From assembly GCF_001274945.1 (NCBI RefSeq), contig NZ_LILB01000005.1:1098312-1162311 (forward strand): DNA of 64,000 bases, given 5' to 3'. Below are positions 37,378 to 45,972 of the stretch, piece after piece (positions within the stretch are counted from its first letter, which is position 1; each line of letters starts with the position of its first letter). Made by a program: the position numbers and the translations under genes. Source of the DNA: Viridibacillus arvi (GTDB lineage Bacteria > Bacillota > Bacilli > Bacillales_A > Planococcaceae). Below the pieces are notes generated by a model. That model made no database searches, had not been told where the DNA came from, and saw nothing but the letters and a program-made list of their open reading frames with translations.

Positions 37378-39564
37378 TTATTGTCCGCCAAATTGGGCGA
37401 AAATTGACGATTGTGAATTTGCTTTGTTGATTGCTGTCTCCATTGCAGAGAATTGCTTCCAATAGCGTGTTTCTACGTCTTTTAGGCGCGCTGTAAGAGC
37501 AGTGATACGGTCTTCAAAACTGATTAAGCTTTTACCAATTGTGTATTGGCTGTCAGTCATTGTAGCACGTCCCGCTTTTTTCTCAATGTTTTTCGTGAAA
37601 TCCTCCATTGAGTCACGTAAGCGTTTTACAATACCACGTGTATCTCCGTCAGCATCTGTTTTACTACCAGTTTGTGTTAATGTTTTAACAACGCGATCCG
37701 GGTCTTCCTCTAATGCCTTACGTAATTTTGTTTCGTTAATTACTAGCTTTCCTCCGTCACTTATTGTACTTGAAGTCGTAATCCCCATTTCAAACATTGT
37801 GTCGATAACTTTATCGCCAAGACCATTAACTTGGCTATAAATAGCATTACGCATGTCACCTAAACCACTACGTAAAATTGAATCGCCTCGTAAAAGTCCA
37901 CTCATAGCCTTTTCATCCCAAAGCTTTTGTTCACTTTCGGTCATGTCTTTCCTTTGTTCAGTAGTTAATGGTGCATAAGCACGATATTTTGTTTCTTTTA
38001 ATTGATCATTTATTCCTGAGATTAACTCGTTGTATTTAGAGACGAACTCTTTTATTTTGTCTACCATTGAATCGATGTCTTTGTCTGCTGAAACAGAAAT
38101 TGCAGATTCACTACCGTATAGTATATTACCCGTACCATCAACTGTAGCATTATAAGTTTCGTTTAAGGTCACTGAATAACCAGAAATTGTAACTGTATTT
38201 GATTTACTTGTCATCTTTAAACCATTTACCATATATTCAGAATCAGTTCCGTCTGCAATCGTTTTACCATCGTTACCTGTACTAAATCCTAACTTTTTAA
38301 GTACCCCCTCGTTAGCATCTTTTTCAGTCGGAATTTCTTCATCAGTTTTTTCAGATTTTATACGGATTGCTGCCCCATCTATTCCCTGTCCAGTAGAGTT
38401 AGCTGTGATGGACATTTTCCCGTCCTCTGTTACAAGAGCTGTTAATCCTGCACCATTTAACTTTTTCATAAATGATTCAATTGTATCTGATTCGTTATAT
38501 GAAACAGTTGAAGAAGTCATTTTCCCATTACTACCAATTACTTCTAATTCTAATTTACCGTTAGTTATCCCTAACTCTCCTAGAAGAGATTTATCTGTTA
38601 AAGTTCCTTTACTACCACCAGTAGCATACTTTAACTCTGTTGAAGCAACTTTATTCCCTACATCAAAACCAAGTTTTTCTAATGCTTCCTTAGTATTGTC
38701 ATCTGTAACACTAATCTCACTTTTGCCAAAAGAAAACTTTCCATCCTTCAGGGATAATTTAAAATCACTGCCTAATTTATTCATTAAATCTTGAACTGTT
38801 GTAATTGTATCTGGATCTGAATTATCAGGACCAACAGTTAATGACTTAGTAGTATCTCCTACTTTAAAAGTCAAAGTTCCATTAATCCCTAAAGAAGCAA
38901 GGTCTGCAGTATTAGCTATATCTATTTTTTTTGAACCACCAACATCAAAAGTATCGCTAAATGATACGCCTAAATTCTTTAATTGATTTTTTGTATTTGC
39001 ATCATCCACTACTACGTTTGAATTTCCAAACGTTAATTTACCGCCTGATACCTTTAAAACCCCGGATCCTAATGTAGTTTGCAAATCTGAAAGTGTTGTG
39101 CCTTCATTTAATACTAGTGTTTTTTCTTCACCATTAACCTTAATTTTCAATTCTCCAGAAGTTGCCACACCAAAATCCGACAATTTATCTTCACTACTGA
39201 GCGCATTTTTAGATAGAGTAGCAGTAGTTGTAACTTTCGAAGTTGCTGCAGTTGCCAATTTCCCTATCCCTTGAATATTTAAAGTACCACTAGCACCTGA
39301 ACCTGCAGATACAGAAATAGCCTTACTATTTGATACATTAACTTTGTTTTTCACAAAATTGCTTGATAATAAAAAATTATCAAATAAATAATCACTAAAT
39401 GTTTTCATTTTTGTATTTATACCGCGATAAGCATCACGTTGCCACTCATATGTTGTTTTCTTTTGATTTAATTTGTCTAGTGGTACACGTTCTGCTGTCA
39501 TTAACTTTTCTACTAATGCATCAATATTCATTCCTGATGCTAATCCACCTACACGATTTACCAT
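37378..39564 (-). CDS. fliD: FliD, flagellar filament cap, enlarged
   Basis: The filament cap (hook-associated protein 2), here 728 residues against about 500 in B. subtilis. The N-terminal FliD domain (MVNRVGGLASGMNIDALVEKLM) and the C-terminal coiled-coil region (about 480-728) are standard. The extra length is in the middle: three related blocks at about 128-202, 221-303 and 327-430. Each begins near LG(I/V)xxGxL and ends with (N/D)xKxxLxxLG(F/V), like Flagellin_IN-type modules. These would be surface-exposed on the cap. AGGAGG precedes the ATG. Confidence 0.95.
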   Translation of the reverse strand: MVNRVGGLASGMNIDALVEKLMTAERVPLDKLNQKKTTYEWQRDAYRGINTKMKTFSDYLFDNFLLSSNFVKNKVNVSNSKAISVSAGSGASGTLNIQGIGKLATAATSKVTTTATLSKNALSSEDKLSDFGVATSGELKIKVNGEEKTLVLNEGTTLSDLQTTLGSGVLKVSGGKLTFGNSNVVVDDANTKNQLKNLGVSFSDTFDVGGSKKIDIANTADLASLGINGTLTFKVGDTTKSLTVGPDNSDPDTITTVQDLMNKLGSDFKLSLKDGKFSFGKSEISVTDDNTKEALEKLGFDVGNKVASTELKYATGGSKGTLTDKSLLGELGITNGKLELEVIGSNGKMTSSTVSYNESDTIESFMKKLNGAGLTALVTEDGKMSITANSTGQGIDGAAIRIKSEKTDEEIPTEKDANEGVLKKLGFSTGNDGKTIADGTDSEYMVNGLKMTSKSNTVTISGYSVTLNETYNATVDGTGNILYGSESAISVSADKDIDSMVDKIKEFVSKYNELISGINDQLKETKYRAYAPLTTEQRKDMTESEQKLWDEKAMSGLLRGDSILRSGLGDMRNAIYSQVNGLGDKVIDTMFEMGITTSSTISDGGKLVINETKLRKALEEDPDRVVKTLTQTGSKTDADGDTRGIVKRLRDSMEDFTKNIEKKAGRATMTDSQYTIGKSLISFEDRITALTARLKDVETRYWKQFSAMETAINKANSQSSIFAQFGGQ

Positions 39565-39589
39565 TTATATTTCCTCCTAGTAATCTTTT

Positions 39590-39952
39590 TTATATTGTTT
39601 CATCTACTACCATTCCTAAATATTTTTGCATTGTGTAATAGGCATCTAACAATTTTTTCGGTGGGATTTCACGTACCACCTCATCTGTTTTAGCGTCTAC
39701 TACTTGGACAAAATAGCGATTTAGCCCATCATGTAACACAAATTTAGAACTTTTGTTGTGAAACTCCATAAATTCATTAAGGGCATTTACTGCTCTTTCT
39801 AACGTTTCTTTAGTTGGTTGTTCTTCTTGTTGTGAATGCTGTTGTACTTTTATCATTTTCTCCATGTCTTTTCCTTCGACAGCGGATGCCTTAGCTTGTG
39901 GTACAACAGTAGTAGTTGAATTCTCCATGGCTGTTTGTGACGATATTCGCAT
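39590..39952 (-). CDS. flaG: FlaG family protein
   Basis: 120 residues. The C-terminal two thirds are the FlaG domain (NRYFVQVVDAKTDEVVREIPPKKLLDAYYTMQKYLG). FlaG proteins affect filament length in several bacteria. It is the first gene of flaG-fliD-fliS-fliT. AGGAGG precedes the ATG, and a sigma-D-like promoter lies 42-67 bp upstream, back to back with that of the solitary flagellin. Confidence 0.9.
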   Translation of the reverse strand: MRISSQTAMENSTTTVVPQAKASAVEGKDMEKMIKVQQHSQQEEQPTKETLERAVNALNEFMEFHNKSSKFVLHDGLNRYFVQVVDAKTDEVVREIPPKKLLDAYYTMQKYLGMVVDETI

Positions 39953-39993
39953 TTAACTCAATCCTCCTACGTGCACAATATTTCTTACTGTTA

Positions 39994-40019
39994 TTATCGG
40001 AGACATCTAGGAAACTTTC
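39994..40019 (-). promoter_or_regulatory. candidate sigma-D promoter of flaG operon
   Basis: Minus strand GAAA-N14-TCCGATAA against the consensus TAAA-N15-GCCGATAT: three of four and six of eight positions. It lies 42 bp before the flaG start codon. Confidence 0.5.
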
Positions 40020-40027
40020 AGCAAATC

Positions 40028-40055
40028 TAAAAATTTCACAAGTTTCTGCCGATAT
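40028..40055 (+). promoter_or_regulatory. sigma-D promoter of the solitary flagellin gene
   Basis: TAAA-N16-GCCGATAT, with a perfect -10 element, 39 bp before the TTG start codon. The spacing is one base above the usual 15. Confidence 0.75.
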
Positions 40056-40093
40056 TACATTTGAATCAAATATTTCACATGGAGGTGAATAGA

Positions 40094-40903
40094 TTGAGGA
40101 TACAAGATAAGGCATGGACGACCTTTGCAAATAACCGTGTTCAAAAGAATCAATCTTCAATCACGAAAACACTTGAAAAGTTATCAGGTGGAGATAAAAT
40201 TGTTAGGGCAGCATTAAATGCTTCTGGACTCAGTATCTCAGAAACGATGCGTTCACAGATTAAAGGCTTATCTCGTGCACAACATAATATGCAGGATGGA
40301 CTATCTGTTTTGGAAGTAACGGATTCTGGTTTACAAGGTGTTGATACAGCTTTACATCGTAGCCGTGAATTAGCGGTTCAGGCCGCAAATGCTACACTTA
40401 CAGAAGACGATAGAAGTGCAGCTCAAAAAGAGCTTAACCAACTAATGGAATCAATCAATGACACAGCTGATGACTTAGAATTCAACACACAACGTATTCT
40501 AGGAGAAATTCGCCCATTATTTATCCAGGTCGGTTCAAATTCCGGGCAAAAATTAGCAATTGATACAGTTGATGTGAGTACAAAAGCGTTAGGGCTTGAA
40601 AATGTAAACTTGGAAACCCGTGAAAACGCAGATGCTTTAATAGGAAAAATAGACAAAGCACTCGAACGAATTTCAAGAGATTTAGCTAATGTTGGCTCGG
40701 ATTATAATGCATTATCTTCACATCATGAAAATGTTGGTCGTGCTGAGGAAAGCTTACAAAAATCTGAATCACTTATTCGCGATCCAGACTTAGCGCTTGA
40801 GATGATGGATTTAGTGAAACAAAACATTGTTCAAAAAGGCGACGAATTGCTGATTCAAAATACGAATCGTAATGTACAAGCAGTATTGGATTTGTTTAAA
40901 TAA
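40094..40903 (+). CDS. divergent flagellin-like protein
   Basis: A 269-residue flagellin homologue made almost only of the conserved N- and C-terminal helical domains (D0/D1), with a short middle. It opens (M)RIQDKAWTTFANN instead of the standard [12 protein letters not shown]. The usual [13 protein letters not shown] is changed to VRAALNASGLSIS. The end, RDPDLALEMMDLVKQNIV...QAVLDLFK, is recognisable. The start is TTG, with GGAGGTGA upstream. It has its own sigma-D promoter and terminator and is the only flagellar gene here on the plus strand. It could be a minor filament or junction subunit. Confidence 0.9.
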   Translation: MRIQDKAWTTFANNRVQKNQSSITKTLEKLSGGDKIVRAALNASGLSISETMRSQIKGLSRAQHNMQDGLSVLEVTDSGLQGVDTALHRSRELAVQAANATLTEDDRSAAQKELNQLMESINDTADDLEFNTQRILGEIRPLFIQVGSNSGQKLAIDTVDVSTKALGLENVNLETRENADALIGKIDKALERISRDLANVGSDYNALSSHHENVGRAEESLQKSESLIRDPDLALEMMDLVKQNIVQKGDELLIQNTNRNVQAVLDLFK

Positions 40904-40907
40904 AGAA

Positions 40908-40938
40908 AAATCCTTTAGCAAAATTTGCTAAAGGATTT
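40908..40938. terminator. terminator of the solitary flagellin gene
   Basis: A perfect stem AAATCCTTTAGCA with TGCTAAAGGATTT, followed by TTTT, 5 bp after the stop codon. Confidence 0.9.
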
Positions 40939-41087
40939 TTTATTCTTTGCCTAACTTTGGTACTAAATATTTTATGTTTTATTAATTCATCTATGACCAC
41001 TAACCACAACTTTGCCCTCTAAAATTAACATTTATTTAGCAAATAGACCATGGTTGTAAAAATATCTATAAATAGAGGAATTCTAAA

Positions 41088-41750
41088 TCACTTTTTTTCA
41101 AATATAATTCTTGCTAAATATGGGTCTTCATCTTTGAAAACAGATAATCCCCTCCCTTTATAATAATAAATTTCCATAAAAGTGTATTCATTAGTAATTT
41201 CTTCAACAAACTTTTCAGAATCGATATATCTTCTATAATGGTTATCAAATATTTTATGTAGTTCTTCATCTTCTTTTGTTCTAAATTCTAATGCTACATA
41301 ATCTCCGCCTAATAGACTCGATTCTAGAACTTTCATTAAATTTTTTTGTGTAGATTCTTCAATAGAATGTACAAAAAAGCGACTATATATTAATAATTTT
41401 TTATTACTACGCTTTTCTTTTATACCTTCAAAGAAGCTATTTAATTCAGCAAAGTTTGAGACATCTACTTTTATAAAGTTTATTAACTCTTCACTTTCGG
41501 AAAGTAAGGTGTTAGTTTCTATTGCCTCTTCAGATTGGTCTATTCCAAAAACTTCAATTCCATTCATAGCAAAGGCTTTGGTATCTCTTCCTGATCCACA
41601 CCCAATATCTACTACTATATATTCATTATTAATATATGTTTTAACGAATGAACAAAAAGTAGACTCTCCATCTATTTTTACAGTTTTATAAAATTGATTC
41701 CAATATGTTTGATTCTCTTTTTCTCCTGTAAATTCTATAATTTTTCCCAT
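41088..41750 (-). CDS. class I SAM-dependent methyltransferase
   Basis: A 220-residue cytosolic methyltransferase. Motif I is VVDIGCGSGRDTKAF (about residues 46-60), followed by VFGIDQSEEAI with the acidic residue that binds the ribose of SAM. The substrate is unknown. It starts 30 bp after the sulfatase-like gene and lies at the edge of the glycosylation island, so methylation of a flagellar glycan is a fair guess. It could also modify flagellin protein directly. Confidence 0.8.
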   Translation of the reverse strand: MGKIIEFTGEKENQTYWNQFYKTVKIDGESTFCSFVKTYINNEYIVVDIGCGSGRDTKAFAMNGIEVFGIDQSEEAIETNTLLSESEELINFIKVDVSNFAELNSFFEGIKEKRSNKKLLIYSRFFVHSIEESTQKNLMKVLESSLLGGDYVALEFRTKEDEELHKIFDNHYRRYIDSEKFVEEITNEYTFMEIYYYKGRGLSVFKDEDPYLARIIFEKK

Positions 41751-41780
41751 TCATTACGTCCCCATCTCATGCTAAATTCT

Positions 41781-43787
41781 TTAATTCCATTTCAAAAACG
41801 TAGAAATATTATCAAATATCAGATTTTCATATTCTTCTATTTTTTCTTCGAAATATTGCTTTTCTTCATTTTTAGTAATTTTATTAACTAATGAAATTGT
41901 GAAATCATTCAAAAATATAGATAAATCTCTACTAACATTATTTATTGATTCCAATATAAAAGTGTGATGTTGATCTGTTATTATGGCTCTATAAGGTTGA
42001 TTAGGATGGATTATTTGCATGAATGTATGTTTTTTAGCTGTATTCCCCCCTAAACACTTAGGTAATTTACCATCAATATTTTGGGGTGTATTAAAACCTG
42101 TTAGAGTAAGAATAGCAGGCAAAATATCTACACTTTCAATTAATTCATCACTTTCTATGTTTGGTACACCTTTCCCCCTCATCATAAATGGAATTTTTAT
42201 TCTTTCTTCTTGATACAGACTATTTTCTGGACTCAAAAAAGTTTGACCATGATCAGAATGTAATATTACTATATACTCATCCTCATGATAATTTTTTTGA
42301 ATATAATCTAGGAGGATACCTAAAAAAACATCTAGCCTCTTAATTTCATTTTCGTATTTATATACTTTAACAGGATCGTAATTTGTTAATACTGATGTTA
42401 CACCCTTATTAATTTTGGACTTTTTCATTGAAATATCCGTATTCAAAGAAGAATGCAGATGCTGATCGAATTCATCAGCGACATCATGTAAATCCATAAA
42501 TGATAATGCAATAAAATTATTTGTATTTTTGAAAGATGATATATGTTCTATAGCCTCCATAATTACTGCTTTACAATCCATTCCTCCAAGATAATTTTGA
42601 TATATTATCTTATCTACACCTTTATAATACCCAAACCTTGGAGTTGTTCTCCAATTCGAATCGAATCTTGCCGTGTAGTAACCTTCTTCAGAAAAGTATT
42701 CTGCTAATAATTTATTACTTTTTTCGAAATTATAAACCAATTCGGGATGCAATAATTTATGTCTTGATGCGTAATTCCCTGTATTAATAGATGCCTTGCT
42801 CGGTAAAGTCCACTCACTATTTATAAAACAATTTTTTGAGATAAATCCTTTTGAAAAGAATTGATATGCATTTGGCATTAGTTCTTTAAAGCCCTTACTT
42901 TCAATAAACTTATACGATAAACCATCAATAAAAAGTTTCATTACAAGTTTTGGTTTTTCATTTTTAAAACTATCTGTAATTGGTTTGCCAACAAAAATCG
43001 GGTTATTCGTTTTAATGATAATTGTCCCTGTTTGGCTAAACTTTAAATATTCATATTTATTAATACTTAAAGTTTGAGAATTAAATTCATATGTATTGGA
43101 ATTTTGAATAACAGTAATTTCAGTATTGAGTTCAATTAATGATATCGGTATTATACACGGCTTATTATTGGTATATTTAAATTCGGAAGTAATTTTTTCA
43201 CCTGATACTAATTCCGTTTTAAAAAATAATCTAGAAGCATTGTCTATATTTACATTCGTAAATTGGCTAGTTAAATTAACTAAAAAAGGGTTATTCTCTG
43301 ATGCTTTCCTTATTAAACTTTCTCCATTTTCGTCTAGTGGATAATTCCTACCGTCGGCTTTTTTTACTTTAAATTGGAGTTTATTATATAGTTCATTTTC
43401 ATTCAAAATTATAGATACTTCTCTTAATAATCTATAGATATTTTCATTAATCTCATTATCATTTTTATTTCCTGAATATTCAGATGAAATCATATAATGT
43501 TCCAATGCACTTGTATAGTTTTGGGCCATTTCATATAAAAAAGCAATATTCATATGTAAGTCAACATTAAAAGGGTTAGTTCCTAAACCTTCCTTAATTG
43601 TGGAGATTCCTTTATCGACACTTCCCTTCATATAATATATTGTTGCCAACATACTAAAATATCTTGCATCTTTAACATTTTCACCATAGATCCTAGTTAT
43701 ATTCATAGCCAAGTCTAAATTATTTTCAAGAGCCGATTTATATTTCTCATATAAGCCCTCTATTCTATTTAATTTTTCTTTAATCAT
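41781..43787 (-). CDS. TPR plus sulfatase-like protein
   Basis: 668 residues. The first ~115 hold about two tetratricopeptide-like repeats (ATIYYMKGSVDKGISTIKEGLGTNP, IAFLYEMAQNYTSALEHYM). A middle beta-rich part follows (about 170-280). The C-terminal ~360 residues are an alkaline phosphatase/sulfatase fold (LVMKLFIDGLSYKFI, a nucleophile region INSEWTLPSKASINTGNYASRH with Thr/Ser instead of a Cys sulfatase motif, and ILHSDHGQTFLSPEN for metal binding). No signal peptide is visible, so it is probably cytosolic. It may add or remove a phospho or sulfo group on a glycan. A sigma-D promoter lies 30 bp upstream. Confidence 0.75.
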   Translation of the reverse strand: MIKEKLNRIEGLYEKYKSALENNLDLAMNITRIYGENVKDARYFSMLATIYYMKGSVDKGISTIKEGLGTNPFNVDLHMNIAFLYEMAQNYTSALEHYMISSEYSGNKNDNEINENIYRLLREVSIILNENELYNKLQFKVKKADGRNYPLDENGESLIRKASENNPFLVNLTSQFTNVNIDNASRLFFKTELVSGEKITSEFKYTNNKPCIIPISLIELNTEITVIQNSNTYEFNSQTLSINKYEYLKFSQTGTIIIKTNNPIFVGKPITDSFKNEKPKLVMKLFIDGLSYKFIESKGFKELMPNAYQFFSKGFISKNCFINSEWTLPSKASINTGNYASRHKLLHPELVYNFEKSNKLLAEYFSEEGYYTARFDSNWRTTPRFGYYKGVDKIIYQNYLGGMDCKAVIMEAIEHISSFKNTNNFIALSFMDLHDVADEFDQHLHSSLNTDISMKKSKINKGVTSVLTNYDPVKVYKYENEIKRLDVFLGILLDYIQKNYHEDEYIVILHSDHGQTFLSPENSLYQEERIKIPFMMRGKGVPNIESDELIESVDILPAILTLTGFNTPQNIDGKLPKCLGGNTAKKHTFMQIIHPNQPYRAIITDQHHTFILESINNVSRDLSIFLNDFTISLVNKITKNEEKQYFEEKIEEYENLIFDNISTFLKWN

Positions 43788-43816
43788 TATTTATCTTCCT
43801 TTACACTACTATTTTA

Positions 43817-43842
43817 ATATCAGCCCTCACTTACAATTTTTA
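43817..43842 (-). promoter_or_regulatory. candidate sigma-D promoter of the sulfatase-like gene
   Basis: Minus strand TAAA-N14-GCTGATAT, one mismatch in the -10 element, 30 bp before the start codon. Confidence 0.6.
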
Positions 43843-44195
43843 AAATTTTCAGCTAGAAAATATAGTTCTGTAAACATAGGCCACTATCATTATTCAAATA
43901 AAATTATTGCTAAAAAAGATAACAATTATTCATTACATACAAATTTATAACTTCATTGCTTCGTGTACTATAGCCTGAGCTTTACGAATAGCCAACTCTT
44001 TAAACGTATTCATTTAATACTTTATTATTTGCTATAATTCGAGTATTTTATAACTAACTTCTTATCTATTTAGAGAATCAATACGATTTTTCCATATAAA
44101 TCTATGACACCTTGAAGGTTAGTACTTTCTAAAATTCAGAAATTAATTTTTTATTTTTTAATTACCATTGACATGAATTTTTTTGAAATATGCTA
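43843..44195. other. AT-rich gap with a possible gene remnant
   Basis: About 350 bp between the pseI stop and the sulfatase-like promoter, with no full gene. On the minus strand 44013-43945 reads 22 codons (MNTFKELAIRKAQAIVHEAM then KL and stop). No Shine-Dalgarno precedes it, and it looks more like the tail of a lost gene than a working peptide. Nothing else is recognised. Confidence 0.35.
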
Positions 44196-45257
44196 TTATC
44201 TATCATTAAATATATGTTCAAAGGTAACCGGCGTACCCTTTTTAAATTCCTTTGTAGCTACTTTGCCTAAAATTCTATCAAAATACTTCGGTTCTAAACC
44301 ATATCCCGGGCGAACAATTTTAATATTCTTAGTTGTGAACTTCTCCCCAGCTTTAATATCTTTAGAAACATAAATAGAACGACGGAATTTGAGAGATGCT
44401 TTTTCCTTTTGTGTGGGACCATAAGTTATGTTACCTACTGCTTGCCATGCACGTTCTGTCTCAACGACAAGTGCTCTCATTTCCTCTGGTTCCATTGAAA
44501 ATACTGAATCGACTCCACCATCTTCTCGAGATAATGTGAAGTGCTTTTCAATTACTGTTGCGCCAAAGGCAACGCTTGCAACTGCTACACCTGTCCCCAT
44601 TGTATGGTCGGATAACCCTACCTGCACATTAAATAACTCTCGCATATGAGGGATTGTCGAGATATTCGTATTTTCAGGAGTTGCTGGATATGTACTTGTA
44701 CATTTTAATAAGATTAAATCATTACAGCCCGCTTCTTTTGCAGTACGTACTAGGTCATCTAATTCAGCTACCGTCGCCATTCCAGTAGATACAATCATTG
44801 GTTTACCAGTAGACGCAACCTTTTTAATTAATGGTAAATCCGTATTTTCAAAAGATGCAATTTTATAAAGTGGGACATCTAGCTCTTCTAAAAAATCTAC
44901 AGCTGTATCATCGAAAGGGGTACTAAATGCAATCATTCCTAGTTCTTTTGCACGATCAAAGATGGGTTTGTGCCATTCCCAAGGTGTATAAGCTTCATTA
45001 TATAAATCATATAAACTTCGATTTCCCCATAAACTCTCTGGATCAGAGATAACGAAATCGGGGGTATCTAGATTTAATGTCAATGTATCTGCTGTATATG
45101 TTTGTATTTTCAAAGCATCTGCACCCGCTCTAGCGGCTGCTTCAACAATTTCTAAAGCTCTTTCTAACGATTGGTTATGATTTCCCGACATTTCAGCAAT
45201 AATAAAAGGCTTATTGCTGAAACCTATACTTTTATTTAAAATTTTAATGTCCTTCAT
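44196..45257 (-). CDS. pseI: PseI, pseudaminic acid synthase
   Basis: A 353-residue enzyme that condenses the 6-deoxy-AltdiNAc sugar with phosphoenolpyruvate to give pseudaminic acid. The NeuB barrel (about 1-280, with FIIAEMSGNHNQSLERALEIVEAAARAGADALKIQTY) is followed by a C-terminal SAF antifreeze-like domain (about 290-350, RRSIYVSKDIKAGEKFT). The SGNHNQ signature distinguishes PseI from sialic acid synthase. Its ATG overlaps the stop of the formyltransferase-like gene by 4 bp; it is the last gene of the operon. Confidence 0.94.
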   Translation of the reverse strand: MKDIKILNKSIGFSNKPFIIAEMSGNHNQSLERALEIVEAAARAGADALKIQTYTADTLTLNLDTPDFVISDPESLWGNRSLYDLYNEAYTPWEWHKPIFDRAKELGMIAFSTPFDDTAVDFLEELDVPLYKIASFENTDLPLIKKVASTGKPMIVSTGMATVAELDDLVRTAKEAGCNDLILLKCTSTYPATPENTNISTIPHMRELFNVQVGLSDHTMGTGVAVASVAFGATVIEKHFTLSREDGGVDSVFSMEPEEMRALVVETERAWQAVGNITYGPTQKEKASLKFRRSIYVSKDIKAGEKFTTKNIKIVRPGYGLEPKYFDRILGKVATKEFKKGTPVTFEHIFNDR

Positions 45258-45823
45258 CGTCTTCTCTCCAACTCACTAATTAAAGTATCCCATCCATTAC
45301 TCAAAAGATATTCATAGGTCTCTTTATTTTTCGAATAATGAAAAGATCCTTCACCTATTTGTTTTTTAGGAATAACTTCCCCAGTTCTTATTTTATTCCA
45401 ATTGCTTAAAAATAAATTTTCAATAGCATCGGATAATTTTTTATAGGAAGTACGTAGAGTATCTGTTTCCTCTAATTCAATCTTTTTTTGAATTATTATA
45501 TCTCCAGTATCTAACCCTTCATCTACAAAGTGAATGGTAACCCCCTTTGGAGTATCTTCAATAATACTCCAAAAATTCGGATCTGCACCTCTATTCCACG
45601 GAAGATAAGATATATGTAAATTTAAGATTCTTTTATCGTAGTGATCTGTAACAGAGCTCGGGATTATATATCTATAACCATAGCTAATAATAAAATCATA
45701 GTTAGATTCTATAAATTCGGGAATGGTCAATTTCCCTTCAGTTCTATACACTCCATCCCCAAAACTTTGCAAATGCTCTAATATGCGTATACATTCAGGT
45801 CCTAAATATAAAATTTTCACCAT
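45254..45823 (-). CDS. formyltransferase-fold protein in the pse operon
   Basis: 189 residues. Residues about 60-125 show the N10-formyl-tetrahydrofolate transferase core: NLHISYLPWNRGADPNFW with the Asn and His of the Asn-His-Asp set, and GVTIHFVDEGLDTGDIII with the Asp. It occupies the place where pseH (an N-acetyltransferase) lies in many pse operons, directly before pseI and with a 4-bp overlap. It probably N-formylates the 4-amino sugar made by PseC. The start is ATG 45823 after AGAGGTG at very short spacing; GTG 45820 is possible. Confidence 0.82.
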   Translation of the reverse strand: MVKILYLGPECIRILEHLQSFGDGVYRTEGKLTIPEFIESNYDFIISYGYRYIIPSSVTDHYDKRILNLHISYLPWNRGADPNFWSIIEDTPKGVTIHFVDEGLDTGDIIIQKKIELEETDTLRTSYKKLSDAIENLFLSNWNKIRTGEVIPKKQIGEGSFHYSKNKETYEYLLSNGWDTLISELERRR

Positions 45824-45972
45824 GACACCTCTAGATCTTGATAATCGCATTTTCAAATGCAACTTTTGATATTTCCGGCTTTCAACAATTCCTATCTATT
45901 CCTGATTTCACATTTAATATTAATAGCACGTCAACTGCTATATATCTTTTATATAAGCATTATTTTTTGAGT

